DNA of 6,097 nucleotides from an uncultured Porphyromonadaceae bacterium (GTDB lineage: Bacteria > Bacteroidota > Bacteroidia > Bacteroidales > Muribaculaceae). Location of the stretch: contig CAMWRO010000182.1 in assembly GCA_947176615.1 (NCBI GenBank), positions 1-6,097 of the forward strand. The letters run 5' to 3'. A program made the position numbers and the translations under genes. Below the pieces are notes generated by a model. It searched no databases. It was not told the DNA's origin and saw only the letters and a program-made list of their open reading frames with translations. How positions within the stretch are numbered: the stretch's first letter is position 1; each line of letters opens with the position of its first letter. Shown here piece after piece: positions 1 to 6,097 of the stretch.

Positions 1-1254
1 ATGATGTATCTCTGCATCGTTTATACAATATATACCATCCCGGTAGGTAGCCACCCACATCCGATTCCGAGAGTCAAAATATATGTCGGTCACAACGGTC
101 GCTTCATGGTTTTTCCAGAAATTGGGAACGGAAAATTGGCCTTCAGAATCCATCCGGAACAAACCGTTACCGTTGCTTCCCATCCAGACATTCCCTTCAC
201 GGTCCTGACGTATAGCTATTATATCATCCTCAAAACCCTCAAGTTTAATACTGTTTATGTGATTCAGCGACGACTCAAGGGCTCGGGGATTACACGCTGA
301 GATTACCCTCTTGTCATAACAGATCCACAAAGTCGTATCGGCATCCTCAGCCAAGTATCGGATATTGTCCGATGCCAATGAATTGGGATTGTAAGGAATA
401 TGACGGATTTCCTGTAGCAATTGTCCCGATTTGCCATATCGCAGCAGACCCGAAGAATTGGTCGAGACCAGAATGTCTCCGTTAAGGCTCATGACCATGT
501 CGGTAATAAACACATCTTTCCTGATTAACTGACATCGGGAGTCCCGGCTGTCATATCTCAGAAGATTATCTCCTCCCACCCAGATATTACCGGCATCATC
601 AATCTTGAGAAATCGCGTATCAGCTTTGAATTTATGCGCTATCTCTGTCACCGGTTTTAATCCATCGCGGGAATAGACATATATCGTATCATCTGTCAGA
701 AAGCACAAATATCGGCTATTGACACTAACATTTAAAATCCGATTCGGCAAATCGGCTATTTTCACTGTCTTATTTTGCGAGACAAACCTGACATAAAGTT
801 TCCCATCGACATAAAACCATATGTTACGCTCATTGTCAGTTCTGATTTTCAAATTCCACCGGTTTTTCAAACCGATGCCCCATTCCGTCATCAGATCATC
901 CAACCGATAGCTGACCTTGTTCGTATCAGGATTATACAACACATATTTTCCACCATCATAGATCTGTATGAGCATGTAATTGTCATCAAAATCATTTATG
1001 GAATAGACCCCGTTTCTAAATTCATCGGGATAATATCCGTAACAGTGGCTATCAATAGGGAAATCACCATAGCGCATCAACCCGTGTATCGTGCCAATCC
1101 ATATGCGCCCTGATGAATCGGGGTAAATCGCTTTTATTTCATCCGACCATGTGTGAAGATGATGAAAAAACTCATAACTCCGGGCTGTTGCAGGCATTAC
1201 TCCTGTCATGAATGACAGGAGTAATGCCTGCAACACAACCAGATATTTGTTCAC
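1..1254 (-). CDS. Reg_prop beta-propeller sensor, probable hybrid two-component (HTCS) regulator, N-terminal part
   Basis: This reading frame is open for 418 codons from a GTG at 1254 to the left edge, so the C-terminus is missing. Residues 1-25 look like a signal peptide (VNKYLVV start, LLLSF core, cut near ATA-RS). At least seven two-component-regulator propeller repeats follow. The clearest are DSSGRIWIGTIHGLMRYG (46-63), DDAGNIWVGGDNLLRYD (219-235), DREGNVWMGSNGNGLFRMD (351-369) and DSRNRMWVATYRDGIYCI (394-411), with weaker ones near 140-155, 256-274 and 303-316. NPNSL at 289-293 is also usual in this family. Such proteins are normally periplasmic sensors of PUL oligosaccharides, continuing into Y_Y_Y, histidine kinase, receiver and AraC-type DNA-binding domains. 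That remainder lies outside the window, so HTCS is inferred. The next in-frame ATG candidates (codons 16 and 20) would destroy the signal peptide, and an in-frame TGA lies 51 bases upstream, so GTG is preferred. TTG at codon -4 is a lesser option. The gene follows GH2 by 41 bp. Confidence 0.85.
   Translation of the reverse strand, partial: MNKYLVVLQALLLSFMTGVMPATARSYEFFHHLHTWSDEIKAIYPDSSGRIWIGTIHGLMRYGDFPIDSHCYGYYPDEFRNGVYSINDFDDNYMLIQIYDGGKYVLYNPDTNKVSYRLDDLMTEWGIGLKNRWNLKIRTDNERNIWFYVDGKLYVRFVSQNKTVKIADLPNRILNVSVNSRYLCFLTDDTIYVYSRDGLKPVTEIAHKFKADTRFLKIDDAGNIWVGGDNLLRYDSRDSRCQLIRKDVFITDMVMSLNGDILVSTNSSGLLRYGKSGQLLQEIRHIPYNPNSLASDNIRYLAEDADTTLWICYDKRVISACNPRALESSLNHINSIKLEGFEDDIIAIRQDREGNVWMGSNGNGLFRMDSEGQFSVPNFWKNHEATVVTDIYFDSRNRMWVATYRDGIYCINDAEIHH
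1186..1235. repeat. Perfect 50-bp palindrome (two 24-bp arms, 2-bp centre) inside the sensor signal-peptide codons
   Basis: Bases 1186-1209 (starting TGTTGCAGGCATTACT) are the exact reverse complement of bases 1212-1235 (ending GTAATGCCTGCAACA). Only two bases, 1210-1211, separate them, and the match stops just outside both arms. The palindrome covers codons 7-23 of the sensor gene and begins about 19 bases after the first base of the GTG. In mRNA it would form a stem of about 22-24 pairs with a tiny loop, at the downstream edge of an initiating ribosome. No T-run follows closely in either direction, so it is not a typical terminator. The reading frame passes through it and still encodes a plausible hydrophobic signal peptide. 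A foldback or template-switch duplication, translational control or an assembly artefact are all possible. Confidence 0.97.
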
Positions 1255-1260
1255 TATTGA

Positions 1261-1264
1261 CCTC
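1261..1264 (-). promoter_or_regulatory. Possible ribosome-binding site for the GTG start
   Basis: On the minus strand GAGG sits six bases before the GTG at 1254. Shine-Dalgarno sites matter little in Bacteroidota, so this is weak support. It agrees with the GTG choice that the signal peptide demands. Confidence 0.3.
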
Positions 1265-1295
1265 AATGCTCTGATGGTTGTATAATTTGACAATA

Positions 1296-3737
1296 CTATC
1301 TGCTTTCAATTGATATTACAGCGGGGGCGAGATTTTCACCTCTGATTTCAAGACTGATTGTTCCGGGGGTGTCAGATGACTGAATCAGCACTTGTGCAAC
1401 GCCATTAAAACTTTCGACCGTATATTCCCGCGCATTTATGTCAGTCGCACGTTCTCCCGCCCGATATGCAGGGTCTCCGTTACCTACTCCGAGTATTCTT
1501 CCCGGGCCTGTAATTTTCAACAGGAGAGTTTCATTGGCGTCAGGTACGAAACGACCTTTTCGGTCTTCAAGGCTGACATTCACGACAGCGACGTCACAAT
1601 CGTCAGCATTTATACAAGTTCGGTCTCCGATAAGGCTGATTTTCTCGGCTCGGCCCGTAGTCTCGACTATACGTTCCATCATCTTCTTGCCGTTTTTGTA
1701 ACCCACGGCTTTCAGTTTCCCCGGTTTATAAACCGTAGACCACTCCAAATGACCGTTTTTCGGCATCGCTTTTCTCCCGGCACTCTTACCGTTGACAAAC
1801 AGTTCGACTTCCTCGGCATTGCTGTAAACCCAGACACTGACTTCCTCGCCCTCATGTCCGGCAAGGTTCCAATGAGGAAAGATGTGGAGCACAGGCTCGG
1901 TATTCCACCAAGATTTGATATAGTACGCCTCATCCTTGGGGAATCCGCAATAGTCAAGAATGCCGAATTGGGAGCCGGTGGCAGGGAACGACATCGGATT
2001 CGGCTCCCCGCGATAGTCAAAACCGGTCCAATAAAATATACCGCCGAGCCATGACCGCTCGTCATAAAATTTCCAGCCCCGCTCTATGGCATTATATGTG
2101 CTGTCCCGACGATCTTTGCCGCGATTGAGCGACACCATGTGACCCATGTCATGTGCCGGGAAATAGACACCACGCGTGCCGCAACCGGTAGTTTCTTCGG
2201 TCCCGACAGCCCTACGGTCGGGATACTGGGCCCGATGCTTATCTATAGGATTCTGCATCATGTAGTTATAACCCGCCACATCTGCCGGGACAACTATATT
2301 CGGGCCGCTGCTTGTCGCCACACACATCAATCGTGTAGGGTCAATCCGATGTGCATATTCTCTCATGGTCTCGGTCAGCAATGCCCCCTTTTCTTTCCAC
2401 TCTATTCCCCATTCTTCATTTCCGACACTCCAGAGAATTATGGACGGATGGTTACGGTCTCGCTCGATCATCCGTCGCAGCTGCCTGATGTGCTCATCGT
2501 TGATACCCATCAGTCGGTTCTCCTCTATGACAAGTATTCCGAGGCTGTCACATGCATCAAGCATTTCGGGAGTCATCGGATTATGGCTCGCACGATAAGC
2601 GTTAGCACCCAATTTTTTAAGCTCCCGCAGTCTGTAAACCTGCAGTGCGTCGGGAATGGCGACACCGACTCCGGGATGATCCTGATGCATGTTAAATCCC
2701 TTTAATTTTACACGTTGTCCATTAAGCACGAAGCCGCTGTCGGCATCAAACTTGATGTCACGAATACCTATCGTAGTGTTATATTTGTCAACGACATTGT
2801 CACCCATTATGACAGATGTCTCCACCCTATAAAGTGCGGGATTGTCCAAATCCCACAAAACAGGATTGTCAATGTTCAACGTGAGTGAAGAACAACGATT
2901 GTCCTTAGACTGCACATCGGTCTCTTTCACCGATGCCTCTGCCACCATTTCGCCTGAAGGTGAATATAAGGAATGATGCAGAACATAGTCAGCAGGCACA
3001 AGTGACTTGTTGTCAACAGTGCAAGAGACCGATATTTCGGCCCGACTCGCATCTGAAGATATTTTAGTCGAAACAGCGGTGCCGAAGGGAGCGACATGAA
3101 CCGGGTCAGTCACATCAAGCCACACATGTCGGTAAATGCCGGCCCCTTCATAGAACCAGCCTTCCTGAAATGTGGCATCAACCCTTACGGCGACAAGGTT
3201 ATCGCTCCCGTCATAATTCAAATACTCCGATATGTCATACACCTGTGTCGTATAACCGCTTGGTTCATTGCCTAAATAAAAGCCGTTAACCCAAATCCGA
3301 GCGTCTCGGAATATTCCGTCAAACCGCAAAGAGAAATGCTTGCCTTTATCCTCGGGGCTCACATTAAAATTTTTGCGATACCATCCGACACTGGTTTCAG
3401 GATACTGGAAACCCACTGTCTTATATCCGTGACTATGGCTCGCTTCCCCATCAAACGGCAAATCCACAACCCAATCGTGTGGCAGAGTCACGTTTTTCCA
3501 TTCTTTACCCCACAAAGTTTTGTCAAAGTCATGGCTGTAGGGGCCTTTATTATGAATCGAGGCGGCTTTGGTCAGATAGTTGAAATACTCCGTTCCGCAA
3601 CCAAAATCTTTCAATGGATCAGATGCATTGCCATAAGCAAATTCCCACCCGCGATCAAAATTCAAGTGCTCGCGGGCATCGGCTGAAAGACCTATGGCAG
3701 AAAACAATAAGGATAATGCTATGATATTACATTTCAT
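1296..3737 (-). CDS. Secreted glycoside hydrolase family 2, probable beta-galactosidase
   Basis: This complete 813-residue protein has a type I signal peptide (MKCNIIALSLLFSAIG core, cut near ADA-RE at about 22), so it is probably periplasmic. In order it shows a GH2 sugar-binding jelly roll (about 25-210, with LPHDWVVDLPFD, GWYRKNF and GAGIYRHVWL), an Ig-like domain (about 215-328) and the TIM barrel (about 335-610). A DUF4982 domain (about 620-690, ELFVNGKSAG) and a GH2 C5 domain (about 700-805, GPGRILGVGNGDP) follow. Catalytic residues by family pattern are acid/base Glu441 in WSVGNEEWG and nucleophile Glu514 (Glu515 is adjacent) in AVGTEETTG. RASHNPMTPEMLD (382-394) and FYWTGFDYRGEPNP (568-581) are further hallmarks. 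This architecture is typical of Bacteroides beta-galactosidases that trim plant polysaccharide side chains. Beta-glucuronidase or another GH2 specificity cannot be excluded. It starts 142 bp after the GH44 stop and has its own TAnnTTTG box. The A-rich bases before ATG support the start. Confidence 0.95.
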   Translation of the reverse strand: MKCNIIALSLLFSAIGLSADAREHLNFDRGWEFAYGNASDPLKDFGCGTEYFNYLTKAASIHNKGPYSHDFDKTLWGKEWKNVTLPHDWVVDLPFDGEASHSHGYKTVGFQYPETSVGWYRKNFNVSPEDKGKHFSLRFDGIFRDARIWVNGFYLGNEPSGYTTQVYDISEYLNYDGSDNLVAVRVDATFQEGWFYEGAGIYRHVWLDVTDPVHVAPFGTAVSTKISSDASRAEISVSCTVDNKSLVPADYVLHHSLYSPSGEMVAEASVKETDVQSKDNRCSSLTLNIDNPVLWDLDNPALYRVETSVIMGDNVVDKYNTTIGIRDIKFDADSGFVLNGQRVKLKGFNMHQDHPGVGVAIPDALQVYRLRELKKLGANAYRASHNPMTPEMLDACDSLGILVIEENRLMGINDEHIRQLRRMIERDRNHPSIILWSVGNEEWGIEWKEKGALLTETMREYAHRIDPTRLMCVATSSGPNIVVPADVAGYNYMMQNPIDKHRAQYPDRRAVGTEETTGCGTRGVYFPAHDMGHMVSLNRGKDRRDSTYNAIERGWKFYDERSWLGGIFYWTGFDYRGEPNPMSFPATGSQFGILDYCGFPKDEAYYIKSWWNTEPVLHIFPHWNLAGHEGEEVSVWVYSNAEEVELFVNGKSAGRKAMPKNGHLEWSTVYKPGKLKAVGYKNGKKMMERIVETTGRAEKISLIGDRTCINADDCDVAVVNVSLEDRKGRFVPDANETLLLKITGPGRILGVGNGDPAYRAGERATDINAREYTVESFNGVAQVLIQSSDTPGTISLEIRGENLAPAVISIESR

Positions 3738-3757
3738 AATTGTTCAATAATATTTTA

Positions 3758-3765
3758 CAAAGTTA
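3758..3765 (-). promoter_or_regulatory. Bacteroidota -7 promoter box for the GH2 gene
   Basis: The minus strand reads TAACTTTG, an exact match to the Bacteroidota -7 consensus TAnnTTTG, 20 bases before the GH2 ATG. This implies a short leader of roughly 13 bases. No TTTG lies at the usual spacing upstream. The nearest candidate is GTTC, 19 bases away, so the -33 element is poor or absent and the promoter may need an activator. Confidence 0.5.
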
Positions 3766-3808
3766 ATATTTCATTTTAAATTTTGAACCACTCAACAAGT
3801 TTAGTTAA

Positions 3809-3837
3809 CGGGATACCCGCATTTTCACAAATGCGGG
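3809..3837. terminator. Intergenic hairpin after GH44, possible terminator or attenuator
   Basis: CCCGCATTT (3816-3824) pairs perfectly with AAATGCGGG (3829-3837) around a four-base loop, 43 bases past the GH44 stop and upstream of the GH2 promoter box. The position suits the end of the GH44 transcript. However, the T-run (CCCCTTTTT) follows the stem on the plus strand, not on the minus strand where the genes are transcribed. A second, mutually exclusive small hairpin, CGGG (3809-3812) with CCCG (3816-3819), shares one arm. It may be a terminator for antisense transcription, a weak terminator or mRNA 3'-end protector for GH44, or an attenuator. The structure itself is certain and the role is not. 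Confidence 0.45.
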
Positions 3838-3879
3838 CCCCTTTTTACCTTAAAAATTTATTTATTACCATTAAAATTG

Positions 3880-5493
3880 CTATTCTATAACTACATGTGC
3901 CACACTCAATGGAGGCAACGTATATGTAAACTGATTGTCATCTATGGCAATGACATCACGTTCATTTATTCCGGGGTTCCCGTCAACGACATAATAAACG
4001 GCTGCATTGCGATAGCTCACGGATGAATCAATTTTAAACTTTCCATCTATTTTTTCATCAAATGACTTGTTGGTTATGATTAAATGAAGTTTTGAATTAT
4101 CATCCAATGAGGCAAACACCGAACTGTTAACCCACGTTTTATTAAGAGTACTCTCTACAAGCGTACTGCCATATTTAGAACCTTTTCCGTCATAATTAAG
4201 ATAGAGGTCATAGGCAAGTGACCCATATGTACCCGGATCACCCCAATGGCAAGCGGCATAGATATTATATTTGCCAAATATGCCAAGAACCTCGGCAAGC
4301 GAAATTGTACCTGTTATGTCCTCATATCCTCCATAATTGAATTCGCCGAAAGCAAGTTTCATATTCGGAGCATATTTTGTTATCGATTTCATCACATTGG
4401 GTATGAGCGGGAGCCGGCAGTTGGACTGCTCGGCAATCCAACTGTTTTCCTTATACGTTTCGTCCCATAACGAGCGCGGGGCCTGCAAACGGGCCTCCTT
4501 GTCTTTTTGGGTATTGGATGTAGACTTATTGATACGGTTGTCACCTTTTGCCTCAGGATACCAATGTAAATCAAGCACATCTACCAACGGCGAACCATAG
4601 GCGACAGACGCACGATTAACCTTGTCAAGATAGTAATCCAAGAACCAGCCGTAACCGCTTCTGACACTATTCCAGTCAGGCGCACTTGCAAAAGTGTTAT
4701 AGCCTGAATAGCCGAATGATGCGAAACCAAATATCAGAGAGTGTGGATCAACAGTCTTTATAGCTTTAGCATAATTCACCGTCCTGTCAATAAAATCCTT
4801 ACATGAAATATGCGTCGGGCAGATACGCGGATGTGTTGAATGCCATAGATCCGGCTCATTGTCAAGTGAGTAAAACATTTTACCTTTTGCCCCGCAGACA
4901 TTGGCAATGAAATTTACACACTCATCGGCATAAACCGCGCCATCGGTTAAATCAGGAGTGGCACTGAAGGGAGTCGGCTTAACCGGAAGATTCTCCAGCC
5001 AACGCGATTTATCACCTTCGGCAACCTCTCCTTTTTTGTCAGCGGCCACATAATAGCACATTGGTATGGTAAACAGCGGTGTCTGGCCATTGTCAAGACA
5101 ATTCCCGACAAATGCAGATGCTACTGAACCGGGAACATTTGAATCGCTGCCCCTGACCATCTGATTAGGGATATGGTTGTCAGATGAATGATTCCAGTCA
5201 CTGCCGGCGTTGGATGCATTGTTTTCCCAATTATAGCCGGTCAGACGATTACCGCCAAGACGTACGAGAGTCGAATAGTCACCGGCCGTGTGTGAAAACT
5301 CTTTCCTTAGATTCATTCCATATATATAAGGACTGATTTCGGAGACCTTTATATCGGGGCGAATCGTATAGACATATCCGTTTTCCGGTTTATCCGGAGC
5401 CGGCGGAATGACCGGTTCCGACGCAGGTCCGGATTCTGAACATGCGGCTACGAAAAGCAGCGACGGCAACATTACTTTTTTCAACATATACAT
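3880..5493 (-). CDS. GH44 lipoprotein, endo-beta-1,4-glucanase/xyloglucanase family
   Basis: This complete 537-residue protein has a lipoprotein signal peptide (MYMLKKVMLPSLLFVAAC, lipobox VAAC, Cys18) and a Pro-rich linker to about residue 38. An acidic residue follows the Cys (CSESG), and surface display is possible but not proven. The GH44 catalytic region spans about 45-440. It includes VRLGGNRLTGYNWENN (77-92), NAGSDW (95-100), the acid/base motif YSLDNEPDLWHSTHP with Glu213, DVLDLHWYPEA (305-315) and the nucleophile motif LAFGEFNYGG with Glu384. Residues about 450-537 look like the usual beta-sandwich tail that packs on the barrel. GH44 enzymes cut beta-1,4-glucans, and many act on xyloglucan, carboxymethylcellulose or glucomannan. 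The natural substrate here is inferred from neighbours. ATG at 5493 is taken as the start, and the second Met two codons later is nearly as good. The gene is divergent from the susC-like gene and lies upstream of GH2 on the same strand. Confidence 0.9.
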   Translation of the reverse strand: MYMLKKVMLPSLLFVAACSESGPASEPVIPPAPDKPENGYVYTIRPDIKVSEISPYIYGMNLRKEFSHTAGDYSTLVRLGGNRLTGYNWENNASNAGSDWNHSSDNHIPNQMVRGSDSNVPGSVASAFVGNCLDNGQTPLFTIPMCYYVAADKKGEVAEGDKSRWLENLPVKPTPFSATPDLTDGAVYADECVNFIANVCGAKGKMFYSLDNEPDLWHSTHPRICPTHISCKDFIDRTVNYAKAIKTVDPHSLIFGFASFGYSGYNTFASAPDWNSVRSGYGWFLDYYLDKVNRASVAYGSPLVDVLDLHWYPEAKGDNRINKSTSNTQKDKEARLQAPRSLWDETYKENSWIAEQSNCRLPLIPNVMKSITKYAPNMKLAFGEFNYGGYEDITGTISLAEVLGIFGKYNIYAACHWGDPGTYGSLAYDLYLNYDGKGSKYGSTLVESTLNKTWVNSSVFASLDDNSKLHLIITNKSFDEKIDGKFKIDSSVSYRNAAVYYVVDGNPGINERDVIAIDDNQFTYTLPPLSVAHVVIE

Positions 5494-5524
5494 TGGGCTT
5501 TGTGACTTTTCTGATTGGATATTG

Positions 5525-5532
5525 CAAAATTA
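5525..5532 (-). promoter_or_regulatory. Bacteroidota -7 promoter box for the GH44 gene
   Basis: The minus strand reads TAATTTTG, matching TAnnTTTG, 31 bases before the GH44 ATG. A TTTG exists further upstream, but its spacing of about 27 bases is too long for a normal -33 element. The promoter therefore looks activator-dependent, as expected for HTCS-controlled genes. Confidence 0.5.
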
Positions 5533-5575
5533 GCCGGAATCAGTGCTTTCGAGGGGACTCAAATGTTTCCGATAT

Positions 5576-5608
5576 GGTATTTGCAGGACGATACATCCCT
5601 GAAATACC
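5576..5608. repeat. Imperfect inverted repeat upstream of the GH44 promoter
   Basis: GGTATTTGCAGG (5576-5587) and CCTGAAATACC (5598-5608) are reverse complements apart from one extra G, around a 10-base loop. On the plus strand T-rich sequence follows (5611-5627), which makes it terminator-like in that direction, yet no plus-strand gene precedes it. It sits about 60-90 bases upstream of the predicted GH44 transcription start, a reasonable place for an activator operator. Confidence 0.55.
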
Positions 5609-5637
5609 ACTTTTTATTCATTTTTTCTGTGAGCCGC

Positions 5638-5703
5638 AGCTGTGTGGATTATGCCCTTCACCTGAATAAAAAATGGACCTTCTGCGTTGACATCTACACA
5701 GCT
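5638..5703. repeat. Spaced 12-bp inverted repeat, candidate regulator operator
   Basis: AGCTGTGTGGAT (5638-5649) and ATCTACACAGCT (5692-5703) are reverse complements at 11 of 12 positions, with 42 bases between them. The right copy lies about 65-75 bases upstream of the predicted susC-like transcription start and the left copy about 120-130. Paired half-sites in this position would suit a dimeric AraC-type activator such as the HTCS encoded in the window. Binding is inferred, not shown. Confidence 0.5.
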
Positions 5704-5751
5704 ATCCCATCGCATCAACATTTCTGCCCTATTCTTTATAATAAGGAGTCG

Positions 5752-5759
5752 TAAATTTG
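5752..5759 (+). promoter_or_regulatory. Bacteroidota -7 promoter box for the susC-like gene
   Basis: TAAATTTG matches TAnnTTTG and lies 46 bases before the ATG at 5806, implying a leader of about 40 bases. No TTTG occurs at the expected -33 spacing, consistent with a promoter that needs an activator. Confidence 0.55.
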
Positions 5760-5805
5760 AGCATCTAAAACATATCGACAATTTTTTTAACCTAAAAAAG
5801 TAACT

Positions 5806-6097
5806 ATGTCAGAAAAACAAAATCTTAAACTAAACCTGTCTGCCATGAAAATCAGGAGCAGATGTGTGTTGACGATTGCGTTACTGATGCTCGGCTTCAC
5901 GCTCAAAGCGCAGGACATTTCGGTCCACGGCACAGTGACCAACTCAGCTACCGGCGAGGAACTCATAGGAGCGTCGGTTATTGCCAAGTCGACAAAGACC
6001 GCTGTCGCCACAGACCTCGACGGCAAGTACTCCCTCAGTGTCAAGCCCGGCACTGTTCTCGATATTTCCTATGTGGGCTACCAAACCAATAGCGTAA
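5806..6097 (+). CDS. SusC-like TonB-dependent outer-membrane receptor, N-terminal fragment
   Basis: The first 97 codons are present and the gene runs off the right edge. Residues 14-36 form a signal peptide (MKIRSR, hydrophobic VLTIALLMLGFTL, cut after KAQ). A carboxypeptidase-regulatory-like domain follows at about 38-97: VHGTVTNSATGEELIGASVI, then ATDLDGKYSLSVKPGTVLDI and SYVGYQT. This is the standard N-terminus of SusC proteins, which import oligosaccharides across the outer membrane with a SusD lipoprotein cap using TonB energy. The TonB box, plug and barrel lie outside the window, and a susD-like gene would be expected next. No STN domain precedes the domain, which argues against anti-sigma-factor signalling and fits HTCS control. 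ATG 5806 is chosen because A-rich sequence precedes it. ATG 5845 gives a shorter, cleaner signal peptide and is a real alternative. Confidence 0.92.
   Translation, partial: MSEKQNLKLNLSAMKIRSRCVLTIALLMLGFTLKAQDISVHGTVTNSATGEELIGASVIAKSTKTAVATDLDGKYSLSVKPGTVLDISYVGYQTNSV

Larger units (their letters stand above)
5494..5805. promoter_or_regulatory. Divergent control region between GH44 and the susC-like gene
   Basis: These 312 bases hold no convincing gene. They contain one outward-facing TAnnTTTG box on each side and two inverted-repeat structures between them (listed separately). The centre is T-rich around 5611-5627. A short open frame at 5515-5754 on the plus strand has no recognisable family or start signal and is not called. 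The arrangement fits a shared upstream activating region that drives enzyme and transporter genes in opposite directions. Confidence 0.7.

Noticed and set aside
775..1113. A 112-codon open frame on the plus strand
   Set aside because: It is antisense to clear Reg_prop repeats of the minus-strand sensor and shows no independent support.
1186..1235. Reading the palindrome as a rho-independent terminator or a CRISPR/attachment-site remnant
   Set aside because: No T-run follows the stem directly on either strand, the arms lie in an uninterrupted coding frame, and there is no repeat-spacer pattern or nearby integrase.
1392..2054. A 220-codon open frame on the plus strand
   Set aside because: It lies wholly opposite the GH2 coding sequence, has no recognisable domain and no promoter signal. 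It is a by-product of GH2 codon use.
2139..2705. A 188-codon open frame on the plus strand
   Set aside because: It is antisense to the GH2 catalytic domain, whose motifs are intact on the minus strand, and it has no family resemblance.
3738..3810. A shared operator motif between the GH2 upstream region and the divergent region
   Set aside because: Only short loose similarities (such as GTGG followed by A/T) were seen, not enough to call a common site.
5611..5672. A 10-bp inverted repeat, TTTTTATTCA (5611-5620) with TGAATAAAAA (5663-5672)
   Set aside because: It is exact but purely A/T-rich in an A/T-rich region, so chance is a reasonable explanation. It is not called as an operator.
5515..5754. 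A 79-codon open frame on the plus strand in the divergent control region
   Set aside because: It has no recognisable family or signal peptide and no good upstream promoter. It crosses the inverted repeats, so regulatory DNA explains the region better.

Overview
The window looks like one edge of a polysaccharide utilisation locus (PUL) from a Bacteroidota genome, most likely a gut Bacteroidales. The evidence is a SusC-type outer-membrane receptor start, a multi-repeat Reg_prop propeller sensor of hybrid two-component (HTCS) type, secreted and lipoprotein glycoside hydrolases, TAnnTTTG promoter boxes and little use of Shine-Dalgarno sites. Assignment to a family such as Muribaculaceae would be a guess.

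Layout from left to right: (1) 1-1254, minus strand, the first 418 codons of a propeller sensor, probably an HTCS regulator, running off the left edge. It appears to start at GTG, and its signal-peptide coding region contains a perfect 50-bp palindrome at 1186-1235. (2) 1296-3737, minus strand, a complete 813-residue secreted GH2 enzyme, most like Bacteroides beta-galactosidases with DUF4982 and C5 domains. (3) 3738-3879, an intergenic gap with a GH2 promoter box and a strong small hairpin. (4) 3880-5493, minus strand, a complete 537-residue GH44 lipoprotein (endo-beta-1,4-glucanase/xyloglucanase family). (5) 5494-5805, a 312-bp divergent control region with a promoter box facing each way and two inverted-repeat structures. 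(6) 5806-6097, plus strand, the N-terminus of a SusC-like TonB-dependent transporter, cut by the right edge.

Working model (inference): the GH44 lipoprotein cuts a beta-1,4-glucan backbone, with xyloglucan or another galactose-decorated beta-glucan the best guess. The SusC-type transporter imports the oligosaccharides, and the periplasmic GH2 removes beta-linked side sugars, probably galactose. The propeller sensor detects a breakdown product in the periplasm and activates the divergent promoters. GH44, GH2 and the sensor lie head to tail on the minus strand, so the regulator may be partly co-expressed with the enzymes it controls.

The gene content is a recognisable PUL, and I do not see a wholly new system. 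The least expected element is the long perfect palindrome just inside the regulator gene, which could form a very stable mRNA hairpin beside the start codon. No tRNA, rRNA, insertion sequence or CRISPR array is visible.
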